A stretch of DNA of 64,000 nucleotides, taken from the NCBI RefSeq assembly GCF_007066085.1, contig NZ_CP041405.1, positions 682,001-746,000 on the forward strand. Reading direction: 5' to 3'. Positions 17,231 through 24,374 of this stretch are shown one piece after another. Source of the DNA: Paenibacillus thiaminolyticus. GTDB taxonomy: Bacteria > Bacillota > Bacilli > Paenibacillales > Paenibacillaceae. Made by a program: the position numbers and the translations under genes. The notes below the pieces were generated by a model. It worked only from the letters and a program-made list of their open reading frames with translations, made no database searches and had not been told where the DNA came from. The stretch's first letter is position 1, and the number at the start of each line of letters is the position of its first letter.

Positions 17231-17752
17231 CGCAATAATCATATGAATATCAAGAGGCTCTTTCTGGAACAGCTCGGGATCTTTGTCCCGGGTCAGCTTG
17301 CTGCCGCAGGATTGATAGAACTGAACGGCAGATTCGGTCTCCGTCGAGGAAATATATAAATATTTCGCTCCGCGGCGCCTCGCCTCCTCTGAGAGCAGCT
17401 GAATAATCCGCGTCCCCATGCCTTGCCGGCGGTACGCCCTGGAGACATACATCAGATCGACCTGTATTCGATCGTTGTCGGGACCTCTTAATCGATGAGC
17501 CAATACACCGAATCCGGCAAGCTTTTCCCCGTCAAAAGCGCCAATCGCCAGACCGCCATGCTTCAGCTCATACTGGAATCTCTCCTCCAGTTCCTTCAAT
17601 TCAGCCTGATTCCATGTCGGGCATTCATGGCCCGCCGGTTGTTCCACGATCGAATCTCCCTGATTGACATATATCAAGTTAATTTGTTCCGAACGGTCGA
17701 TCTCTTTAATTTTGTTGTATTCCTCAAGTTCCATCTTTCTGATGCTAATCAT
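17225..17752 (-). CDS. GNAT family acetyltransferase
   Basis: 175 residues with the acetyl-CoA loop SRAYRRQGMGTRIIQLL and TESAVQFYQSCGSKL near the C terminus. The sequence MISIRKMELEEYNKIKEIDRSE at the start is followed by an aspartate/glutamate-rich variable region. Start at 17752 is chosen since AAAGGAGG lies nine bases before this ATG; an ATG nine bases earlier abuts the ribosome binding site and an extended frame to 17866 is unsupported. Substrate unknown. Confidence 0.82.
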   Translation of the reverse strand: MISIRKMELEEYNKIKEIDRSEQINLIYVNQGDSIVEQPAGHECPTWNQAELKELEERFQYELKHGGLAIGAFDGEKLAGFGVLAHRLRGPDNDRIQVDLMYVSRAYRRQGMGTRIIQLLSEEARRRGAKYLYISSTETESAVQFYQSCGSKLTRDKDPELFQKEPLDIHMIIAL

Positions 17753-18049
17753 GATGTGCATCCTCCTTTGTCTTTCTCTCTTCTCTTCATGAACATGAAC
17801 CTGACTCCTGTTCATTGCAGAATGCAAATCAACTCCTTCACGAAATAATAGCTGCAGTAACAGCAATCCATGGCGCCGTATATGATAAGCAGGACGAGCA
17901 TGTCCTGCTCGTTCCTATAGATTACAGCGTGATTGGCTTATATTGGAACGGACTTCTTCATCTTACCACGGCCCCCTGCCGAGAGAACAGCATCAAAAAG
18001 AATTGCCAAAACCTAATTAATATGATAAGTTGGGAGTAATTTCAAGAAT
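17753..18049. other. intergenic region between GNAT and the erm leaders
   Basis: Holds the upstream region of the divergent GNAT gene and, presumably, the promoter of the erm transcript. At 17888-17915 two mutually exclusive hairpins can form (AGCAGGAC/GTCCTGCT, or ACGAGCA/TGCTCGT). A TATGAT at about 18021 is the best -10-like sequence, but its -35 partner is not convincing. No gene supported. Confidence 0.35.
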
Positions 18050-18059
18050 GGAGGGTTAC

Positions 18060-18068
18060 GTGTGGTAG
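18060..18068 (+). CDS. two-codon leader ORF (Met-Trp-stop), copy 1
   Basis: GTG TGG TAG with GGAGG at spacing five. It is conserved with copy 2 at 18420-18428 in sequence, spacing and downstream RNA fold, although its start codon differs (GTG versus ATG), which argues for selection on translation rather than only on the RNA sequence. Its product would be fMet-Trp. Confidence 0.5.
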   Translation: MW

Positions 18069-18336
18069 ATAATAACCGAGTTTTCTTTGTGCATCTAATT
18101 GGATAATGCAAAGACTCTGCCTGCGGCGGAGGACTCGGGATTGGTCTGCCCTTTTGAAAGGTAACCCCAATCGTAATCTCATACAGGATGAACAGGAGCG
18201 TTGATCGGACAGGTGAGCCTTGATCTCCCTGCGGTTAGATCGCCGATCTATGCACATCCGATGATTCGACTGCGCACCAACCGTCAAGGAGGCATCGCTT
18301 CCTTGCGGCTTCTTCCCTTGTCCTCCTCAGGATACT

Positions 18337-18368
18337 AACACAGGCAGATGTCCCGCCTGTGTTTTTTT
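18337..18368 (+). terminator. intrinsic terminator inside the erm leader
   Basis: AACACAGGC pairs with GCCTGTGTT around a nine-base loop, followed by an uninterrupted T-tract. It sits between leader unit 1 and unit 2, 350 bases before erm, so erm expression from an upstream promoter needs read-through. Confidence 0.85.
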
Positions 18369-18407
18369 GCGTTTCGCGAGTCATGTATTGGCCCGCCATT
18401 TTGAGGG

Positions 18408-18722
18408 AAGGAGGTCTACATGTGGTAGATCAGGTCAACTGAGTTCAACCTTTGCGCACACTACCGATTTTTGCCAAAGGCTCTGCCGGCGTGCAGAGGA
18501 CTCAGGACTGGTCTGCCCATTTTCCGAGGTACGCTTCCACGTTGCGAAGCCTTCCGATCCGCTTATCCGGATGGATTCATCCGGGAACGGGCGATCATGC
18601 GGCATGCCCTTTTGTCGGCAGGGCGTCTTATCGCTTGCCCATCCCTAGCTGAGCCCTCTTCGATTGCACGCATACGGCAGCAGCCGAACGATTGATTTTT
18701 GCGGGTAACGGAGGGACATCGA
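18408..18722 (+). promoter_or_regulatory. erm leader unit 2: mini-ORF and three-way junction RNA
   Basis: AAGGAGG at 18408-18414 then ATG TGG TAG at 18420-18428. The junction is rebuilt: P1 CTGAGT (18439-18444) with ACTCAG (18500-18505), P2 CCTTTG (18449-18454) with CAAAGG (18475-18480), P3 CTCTGC (18481-18486) with GCAGAG (18493-18498). Relative to unit 1, P1 has a C-G to T-A compensatory change. A TGGTCTGCCC block follows P1 in both units. Weaker hairpins with short T-runs (18590-18615, 18665-18700) precede the erm ribosome binding site and could act as a second terminator or sequester it. Confidence 0.6.
18420..18428 (+). CDS. two-codon leader ORF (Met-Trp-stop), copy 2
   Basis: ATG TGG TAG with AAGGAGG at spacing five, a near-optimal initiation region. 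See copy 1; the TGTGGTAGAT core is identical in both. Confidence 0.5.
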   Translation: MW

Positions 18723-19577
18723 ATGACTAGAAATAGACAAGATAAGCGGCATGCCGGCAGACGGGGTACGGGACCCGATGCCAATTATTGCGGGAAGCAC
18801 CTGCTTCTGAACGAGCGGATCGTTCGTGAAATGATGGATAAGGCCAAGATTCGTCCGGCGGACACCGTGGTCGATCTCGGAGCCGGAACCGGTGCGTTCA
18901 CCTTCGTCCTGGCCGAGAAGGCCGGCAATGTGATCGCGATTGAGAACGATCCGGAATTTGCGAATATGCTGCGGCGCAAGTCGAAGGAGCATGACAATAT
19001 TACGATCGTGGAAAGGGATATCCGGAAGGCTTATCTGCCGAAGCAGCCCTTTTGCGTTGTGTCCAATATTCCGTTCTCCATTACGACGCCGATTCTCAAC
19101 ATGCTGATGGATGCGCCTGCGGCCTCCTTCCAGCGAGCGGCGCTCATTCTGGATTACGGCGCGGCCAAGGGCTTGACCGCCCGGCTCATACGGCATCCTC
19201 GCCTGCTGATATGGCGAACGGGGTTCGATATCGAACTCGTTAAGTTGATCCCGAGGCATCATTTCGCTCCTCCGCCAAGCGTGGATACCGCGATGGTCCT
19301 AATTCGGCGAAAAGCGCGGCCTCTCGTCGCGCCCAAGGACAGCCATACGTTCGCGGCATTGGCCGAGTACGCGCTGAAGCGGCCCGATCTTCCGCTGCAT
19401 GCGGCCTTGCAAGGCATATTTACGCCGCCGCAGATGAAGCATCTGGTCAGATGCCTCGGCATAAGCCGCGATATCCCGGCCTGCGCGTTGAATGAGCGCC
19501 AATGGGGCATCGTGTTCCAGACGATGCTGGAACGAGTCGAGCCGTACCGCTGGCCCCGGCGGCAGAGGAAGAAGTAG
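18723..19577 (+). CDS. erm: 23S rRNA (adenine-N6)-methyltransferase, Erm family
   Basis: 284 residues. SAM motif I DLGAGTG at 51-57, acidic motif II in AIENDPEF, and the adenine-binding motif SNIPFS at 114-119 with the NIPF form of Erm rather than KsgA NLPY. The C-terminal KRPDLPLHAALQGIFTPPQMKHL and NERQWGIVFQTM segments and the basic tail match the ErmD/Erm(34) branch of Bacillus. It methylates A2058 (E. coli numbering) of 23S rRNA and confers macrolide-lincosamide-streptogramin B resistance. Start at 18723 is set by ACGGAGGG; six to eight codons further upstream are unsupported. Expression is probably controlled by the two leader units. Confidence 0.88.
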   Translation: MTRNRQDKRHAGRRGTGPDANYCGKHLLLNERIVREMMDKAKIRPADTVVDLGAGTGAFTFVLAEKAGNVIAIENDPEFANMLRRKSKEHDNITIVERDIRKAYLPKQPFCVVSNIPFSITTPILNMLMDAPAASFQRAALILDYGAAKGLTARLIRHPRLLIWRTGFDIELVKLIPRHHFAPPPSVDTAMVLIRRKARPLVAPKDSHTFAALAEYALKRPDLPLHAALQGIFTPPQMKHLVRCLGISRDIPACALNERQWGIVFQTMLERVEPYRWPRRQRKK

Positions 19578-19618
19578 TCCAGTGCAGCACATATGGACAA
19601 AAATATAAGCAGAAGGCA

Positions 19619-19645
19619 CGGTAAGCATGAATAAGAAGCTTACCG
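19619..19645. terminator. hairpin between convergent erm and lacI-type genes
   Basis: CGGTAAGC/GCTTACCG around 11 bases between two convergent stops. T-tracts are weak on both sides, so the assignment is tentative. Confidence 0.45.
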
Positions 19646-19652
19646 CGCCCGC

Positions 19653-20663
19653 TTATACCAATTGACCGACCCAATTACATACTCCGGTAGATTCTCTGGG
19701 AATCAAGGTTGTTGGCAATAAAATTTCCACAAATGGCTGGTCCCGATTCTCCATTCGCCAAGTTAATTGTTCAACCGCTTTAAGCGCGAATAATGACAAA
19801 TTAACCTCGATGCTTGTCGTTGGCGGAGTGCTTATACGGGAAAGCTGTCCATTATCGAAGCTGCATACGGACACATCCTCCGGTACACTCAAGCCTAACT
19901 TCTGAAGTCCTGAATTGAGCAGAAGCCCGAGGGCATCGTTTACGCAGAACCAGGCGGTCGGCTGCCGTTTCAATAGAGACAATTGATGGAGCAGCGCATC
20001 CATATCTTCCTGCGCGTCATTCAAGATAATATCCGGATTCAGGGCCAAATGATGATCTTCCAATCCCATCAAATATCCTTCAAGCCTTTCATAATAGCTC
20101 GGAGAGAAACGGATATTTCCGGCGAACCCGATGTCCCGATGACCCAGTTCAACCAAATGTTGAACGGCATCATAAGCCCCGAAGCGATTATTCGTCAGAA
20201 TGCAATCCGCTTGAACTCTCGGATGATGATGATCAATAAGGACGGCAGGAATACCGGTTTGTATGACGGCATTGATATAATCCGTACTGAGATGTGATAG
20301 AATCAATATTCCCTCCATCTGCCGCTCCTCCAGAAAAGGGGGCAAAAGCAACCGGTCAATCGCTTCTTGATTAATGGATTGAATCCGCAGATTCATCCCT
20401 TTCTTCGACACCTCTTGCTCAATCTCCAAGTAAATCTCACCGAAAAAGTTTTTCTGGGCAAAAGCAAAATCGGAAGCAATCAGCGCAATGCTGCCGCTTC
20501 GCGTATTCATTTTGTTCATGCGGGCTTGCGGATAAATATAGCCCATTTGAAGAGCCGTTTCTGAGACTAATTTTCTAGTTTCTTCGCTCACGCCGCCTTT
20601 TCCGGATAGCGCTTGGGACACCGAGTTTTTCGATATTTGTAATGCATCAGCAATATGCTGCAT
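19653..20663 (-). CDS. LacI family transcription regulator
   Basis: 336 residues: N-terminal LacI-type HTH (MQHIADALQISKNSVSQALSGKG) and a periplasmic-binding-protein-like effector domain (SIALIASDF, GILILSH, ILTNNRFGAYDAVQHLVELGH, CVNDALGLL, SVCSFDN). The ATG at 20663 gives a slightly short HTH; the frame is open upstream through an A8 tract and would add KKKVT, the usual beginning, yet contains no normal start codon between an AGGAGG and this ATG. It follows the sugar importer genes on the same strand, behind a hairpin, and most likely represses them. Confidence 0.85.
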   Translation of the reverse strand: MQHIADALQISKNSVSQALSGKGGVSEETRKLVSETALQMGYIYPQARMNKMNTRSGSIALIASDFAFAQKNFFGEIYLEIEQEVSKKGMNLRIQSINQEAIDRLLLPPFLEERQMEGILILSHLSTDYINAVIQTGIPAVLIDHHHPRVQADCILTNNRFGAYDAVQHLVELGHRDIGFAGNIRFSPSYYERLEGYLMGLEDHHLALNPDIILNDAQEDMDALLHQLSLLKRQPTAWFCVNDALGLLLNSGLQKLGLSVPEDVSVCSFDNGQLSRISTPPTTSIEVNLSLFALKAVEQLTWRMENRDQPFVEILLPTTLIPRESTGVCNWVGQLV

Positions 20664-20718
20664 CGTTACCTTTTTTTTGATGTTCGCCGGACCTCCTCTC
20701 CTATGCCCCTATATGAGT

Positions 20719-20750
20719 GAAAGCACCTCCTTCGCAAAGTCGGTGCTTTT
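20719..20750 (-). terminator. hairpin between the sugar importer operon and lacI-type gene
   Basis: AAAGCACC/GGTGCTTT around 14 bases. Either a terminator of the importer operon or a processing hairpin separating it from the regulator gene. Confidence 0.45.
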
Positions 20751-20786
20751 CAACTCAACTATATGATCAATAATAACGGGCGCAGC

Positions 20787-22043
20787 TTACTTTTTAATAA
20801 TGTCATGGAGTCTGGCTATCGTCGCATCGACAGCCTGGCCGACGTCTTCGCCTTTCTCGAGAGGTTGGATCAGCTTCTCCCAGATGACCCCGTCAATTTC
20901 TGCTTGCTGAGGCTGGTTGTTAAAGCCCCTTGCAAACTCGGATGCTTTCCGAATCGTGTCTACCGCATAGTCTTTGTCGGGACGGATCGTGGAAATCGCA
21001 TCAAAGGACGACTTGGTAGGAGCGACCACTTTCCAATTATGCATCGCTTTCGTCATGTCCTGCAGCGCTTTCGCGGCAACTTCCGGATTTTTTGTCGTTT
21101 TCGACATCGCCGTAACCCCTATCCAACTGAACGTGACTTGTTCCGTGCCTTTTGGCGCCAGCGTCATCCCGACATTAAATGTTGCAGTCTTCTCGAAATC
21201 GTCTCCCGCACCGCCTACGAACATGGCGACTTTGCCCGTTTTGAACATATCGGCGCCGCCCATGGAATCCGCTTGCGCTCTCTCCGGCAGCACGCCCGAC
21301 TTCGCGATTTTTTGATACATCTCCAAGCCTTGCATCGCCTCGGCGGAGTTCAACGTGATGTTGCCTTCCTTATCAAATACGTCGCCGCCATAAGACCACA
21401 GGAACATAGGCAGCGGCATATTGTAAATAAGTCCTCCCCATTGCCCGTCTTTCGTCAGCTTTTTACCCGTGTCAATAAAATCATCCCAGGTCCAGTTTTC
21501 ATTCGGCAGCTCAATTCCCGCTTCCTCGTACATATCCTGATTGTAATAGAGCACGTAGGGCTGTGAAATCCATGGCAGCGCGTAGATTTGGCCCTGATTG
21601 ACCCCTACATCCAATGCGCCTTGAAAATAATCGTCTCTATTAAAATCCGTCTTGGCTAACTCTTCATCCAATGGCTTGATCGCCCCTAATTTAGCATACT
21701 GAGCCACATACTCTTGAGACAGCCACATGAAGTCCGGCGCCTGCTTGCCTGCGATCATCGCCTGCAGCTTTTGATAATAGTCGGCTGGAATACTTTGGAC
21801 TTCAATAGTGTATTCACTCGAAGCTTCATTCAATTGCGCAATGAGCTCTTCAAACTCTTTCAACTCGGAGGCACCGGCCCAAGTCGCGACCTTCAATTTC
21901 ACCTTTTCTCCCGGCTGGCCCGATTCCGCAGCTCCTGCCGATCCGCTGACGCCTTGTTCTCCAGTGGAAGTCCCGCAGGCGCTTATAAGCATCGTTACCA
22001 TCGCTAACACCAGCAATAAAATCGTGATTCTCCGCTGTTTCAT
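20787..22043 (-). CDS. sugar ABC importer substrate-binding lipoprotein
   Basis: 418 residues, family 1 solute-binding protein. The signal peptide ends in lipobox LISAC with Cys23. The mature part has the usual beginning KLKVATWAGASELKEFEELI, an aromatic-rich mid part (WISQPYVLYYNQDMYEEAGI, NENWTWDDF) and GGAGDDFEKT. It would bind an oligo- or monosaccharide outside the membrane and deliver it to the two permeases encoded upstream. No ATPase gene is in the operon, which is normal because MsmX-type ATPases are shared in Firmicutes. Start at 22043 fits the signal peptide best. Confidence 0.87.
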   Translation of the reverse strand: MKQRRITILLLVLAMVTMLISACGTSTGEQGVSGSAGAAESGQPGEKVKLKVATWAGASELKEFEELIAQLNEASSEYTIEVQSIPADYYQKLQAMIAGKQAPDFMWLSQEYVAQYAKLGAIKPLDEELAKTDFNRDDYFQGALDVGVNQGQIYALPWISQPYVLYYNQDMYEEAGIELPNENWTWDDFIDTGKKLTKDGQWGGLIYNMPLPMFLWSYGGDVFDKEGNITLNSAEAMQGLEMYQKIAKSGVLPERAQADSMGGADMFKTGKVAMFVGGAGDDFEKTATFNVGMTLAPKGTEQVTFSWIGVTAMSKTTKNPEVAAKALQDMTKAMHNWKVVAPTKSSFDAISTIRPDKDYAVDTIRKASEFARGFNNQPQQAEIDGVIWEKLIQPLEKGEDVGQAVDATIARLHDIIKK

Positions 22044-22108
22044 GTTTACGTCCCCCATCGGTTTATATTGTCATTGCCTCTGAAAAACTTGCCTGAAGGA
22101 TAGGAAGA

Positions 22109-22942
22109 TTATCCTTTGATCCCGCTGAGCTTCACCCCCTCGACGAAGTGCTTTTGGGCCACGAAAAATACCGCAAGAACGGGCAGCAGCGCCAGGATGG
22201 AACCTGCCATGAGCGGCCCCCATTCCACTTTCATCATACCTTTGAACATGGACAGACCGAGTGTAAGCGTAAATTTGTCGGTATCGTTCAAATAAATCAG
22301 CGGGCCCATCAGATCGTTCCAGCTGCCTTGGAACGAGAAAATTCCAATCGTAATTAATGCAGGAACAGAAAGCGGAATAAAAATTTTGTAAAATATTTTA
22401 AAGCTGCCCGCTCCATCCACGACCGCAGATTCTTCCAATTCCTTCGGTATCGAGAGGAAGAACTGTCTTAATAGGAAAATGAACACCGGCGCGCCGCCAA
22501 AAAAACCGGGGATAACCAGCGGCTTAATCGAATTGGACCAGCCCAGCTCGCTGAAAGCGATAAACACAGGGATCAACGTCACTTCTCCCGGAATCATAAT
22601 GGTAGAGAGCATCAGCATGAACCAGAAGTTTTTCCAGCGAAAATCGAATCTGGCAAATCCATAAGCGACAAATGCGGACACGAACACGTTGCTTAACAGC
22701 TGCAAAAACGTAATGATTGCTGTGTTTTTGAACAGCACTAAAAAATTGATTTCCTCGATCGCCCGCGTGTAATTTTCCCAGTGGAGCCCGTCAGGCCAGA
22801 GCCGCGGAGGCATTTCGAAAATAATATCGCCCGATTTCAACGAAGTGGTAATCATCCACAACAGCGGGAATAAGGTGGTCAGTGAAAACAGAGCCAAGAA
22901 AAAATAGAGAAGGATATTGCGGCGTAATTTCTTGTGCTTCAT
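22109..22942 (-). CDS. sugar ABC importer permease, MalG type
   Basis: 277 residues, six helices, with the EAA motif EESAVVDGAGSFKIFYKIFIPL. AGGGAGC before the ATG at 22942 decides the start over an in-frame ATG 15 bases earlier that overlaps the end of the MalF-type gene. It pairs with the product of 22951-23853 to form the membrane channel. Confidence 0.88.
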   Translation of the reverse strand: MKHKKLRRNILLYFFLALFSLTTLFPLLWMITTSLKSGDIIFEMPPRLWPDGLHWENYTRAIEEINFLVLFKNTAIITFLQLLSNVFVSAFVAYGFARFDFRWKNFWFMLMLSTIMIPGEVTLIPVFIAFSELGWSNSIKPLVIPGFFGGAPVFIFLLRQFFLSIPKELEESAVVDGAGSFKIFYKIFIPLSVPALITIGIFSFQGSWNDLMGPLIYLNDTDKFTLTLGLSMFKGMMKVEWGPLMAGSILALLPVLAVFFVAQKHFVEGVKLSGIKG

Positions 22943-22950
22943 CTTGCTCC

Positions 22951-23853
22951 CTAACATGGCGCTCCCTTACCTTTCTTTGCTTTTTTCTTGACTTCAGCCG
23001 AGTAGAACACCCATGCCGAAGAGGACTTGAATACGAGCAAGGTCAATACGAGGATAATAACGAATAAGATCCAGCCCATTGCTGTCGCGTACCCCATCTT
23101 GAGATAGTTGAACGCATTCTCGTACAGGTACACCATATAAAATCGGCCTTCATTTTCCGCGCCGCCAATTATATACGCATCGCTGAACTTGCGCATTGCG
23201 CCAACGATACCCATGACCAGGTTATAGAAGATAACCGGCGTAAGCATCGGCAGCGTAACCGCTTTAAATTTCTGGAACATATTCGCTCCGTCAATTTCGG
23301 CCGCTTCATACAGATGGCTAGGAATATCCTGCAGCCCTGCCAAATAGGTCAGCATGCCCCCGCCGGCTCCCCAGACGACCATCATTAAATAAGACGGCAG
23401 CACGAGATCCGGATCGGATAACCACCCGAGAGGAGCAATCCCGAACTTGGACAGCACCAAATTAATCAGACCGAAATCTTTGTCTAAAATCCATTTCCAC
23501 AGCAAAGAAATCGAAACGCCGGAGACAACGGCAGGCAAATAAAGCGCGGTTCTAAAAAAGCCGACGCCCCTAACCTTGCTGTTGACCAGACAGGCGATCA
23601 GAAGGGAAGTCGCGATTCCAAGCGGCACCGAGATGACCGCAAACCGGATCGTGACCCAAAGCGCTTTGAGGAAGTTTTCATCCTTGAACAGTGCAATGTA
23701 ATTATCCAATCCAACGAACGTAGGACTGTTGAACGTGTCCCATTCCGTCAATCCGATATAAAAAGCAAACCCCAGCGGGGCTACGGTAAAAATAAAAAAA
23801 CCGAGAATCCAGGGCATAATATAGATGTAGCCCATGTTTTGCTTCAAGCGCAT
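22951..23853 (-). CDS. sugar ABC importer permease, MalF type; first gene of operon
   Basis: 300 residues, six helices, with the EAA-loop YEAAEIDGANMFQKFKAVTLPML. GGAGGAG is placed six bases before the ATG. It is the first gene of the importer operon; a cre-like site lies 20-34 bases upstream of the start, suggesting catabolite repression. The sugar is not identifiable from sequence. Confidence 0.88.
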   Translation of the reverse strand: MRLKQNMGYIYIMPWILGFFIFTVAPLGFAFYIGLTEWDTFNSPTFVGLDNYIALFKDENFLKALWVTIRFAVISVPLGIATSLLIACLVNSKVRGVGFFRTALYLPAVVSGVSISLLWKWILDKDFGLINLVLSKFGIAPLGWLSDPDLVLPSYLMMVVWGAGGGMLTYLAGLQDIPSHLYEAAEIDGANMFQKFKAVTLPMLTPVIFYNLVMGIVGAMRKFSDAYIIGGAENEGRFYMVYLYENAFNYLKMGYATAMGWILFVIILVLTLLVFKSSSAWVFYSAEVKKKAKKGKGAPC

Positions 23854-24254
23854 CGGCTCTCCTCCTTCTCGGAAGCAAACGCTTCCACCACCACAAGTTC
23901 TAAATACAAGCGACCTGTTCTAATCCAACACTTAACATTACAAGTCACAATGAACAACCTTATTATTATATGTTTAAATACTCATGTCAACATTATATTT
24001 TCGAATTGTCACGCATTTTGTAATTATTTGTAATCGTTCCAACCCTAATTCACTGTATAATTACCTATCTTTGATCTAAAAATTAGTACTACTTTACTTA
24101 GTAAAAAGCGAACTCCTTATCTCCTTCCATTTTTGTAACGTTATTTATTTTTTATTGTAACGTTACTAATTGAGTGTTTCTGGAGGAATGGAAAGCCTGC
24201 AAGCATTGATTAATCCGCTTAAATAATCCCTTGGAGGCTTTCTTCCAAGGGATT
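23854..24254. promoter_or_regulatory. AT-rich control region with GTAACGTTAC direct repeats
   Basis: No gene found. TTGTAACGTTA occurs at 24133-24143 and 24155-24165, 22 bases (two helical turns) apart, the second extending to the palindrome GTAACGTTAC with a central CG, as in LacI-family operators. TTGTAAT variants lie at about 24018-24035. This is the upstream region of the sugar importer operon, so the nearby LacI-type protein is the natural candidate. A further hairpin (AATCCCTTGGA/TCCAAGGGATT) stands at 24224-24255. Confidence 0.45.
23874..23887 (-). promoter_or_regulatory. cre-like catabolite repression site
   Basis: Minus strand TGGAAGCGTTTGCT matches the CcpA cre consensus TGNAANCGNTNNCA at all but the last position, and is embedded in the palindrome GGAAGC-GTTT-GCTTCC. 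It lies in the leader or promoter of the sugar importer operon, where CcpA-HPr binding would repress on glucose. LacI-family repressor binding here is an alternative. Confidence 0.6.
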
Positions 24255-24292
24255 AAAAAAGGCAGCCTGGAACAGAATCGTTCCAGGCTGCC
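24255..24292 (-). terminator. second intrinsic terminator of the sulfur-transfer operon
   Basis: GGCAGCCTGGAAC/GTTCCAGGCTGCC, a 13-base perfect stem, followed by six T residues on the minus strand. Confidence 0.8.
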
Positions 24293-24331
24293 GCTTGACC
24301 GTCGCTTATACCGTTAGCCGCAAGCCGCAGG

Positions 24332-24366
24332 AAAATAAAAAAGCGGGGGTGGTGAGCCTCCGCTTT
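24332..24366 (-). terminator. first intrinsic terminator of the sulfur-transfer operon
   Basis: Minus strand AAAGCGG pairs with CCGCTTT and continues into TTTATTTT, nine bases after the flavoprotein stop. Confidence 0.65.
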
Positions 24367-24374
24367 CCCAACGA

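Larger units (their letters stand above)
18050..18368 (+). promoter_or_regulatory. erm leader unit 1: mini-ORF, three-way junction RNA, terminator
   Basis: GGAGG at 18050 is followed five bases later by GTG TGG TAG (18060-18068). Then a closed three-way junction is predicted: P1 CCGAGT (18076-18081) with ACTCGG (18133-18138); P2 CTTT..GCAT (18085-18094) with ATGCAAAG (18106-18113); P3 CTCTGCC (18115-18121) with GGCGGAG (18125-18131). A further stem GATTGG/CCAATC (18139-18144 / 18167-18172) follows and the unit ends in an intrinsic terminator. The same order is repeated in unit 2. The likely job is transcription attenuation of erm in response to ribosome state on the mini-ORF; this function is inferred. 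Confidence 0.65.

Noticed and set aside
18170..18336. Known riboswitch in the erm leader
   Set aside because: I compared from memory with SAM, TPP, FMN, cobalamin, purine, glycine, guanidine, magnesium and T-box consensus blocks and found no match; this was not a computed search.
24224..24255. Hairpin AATCCCTTGGA/TCCAAGGGATT as a terminator
   Set aside because: On the minus strand its T-tract precedes the stem rather than follows it; the following two hairpins are better terminators.
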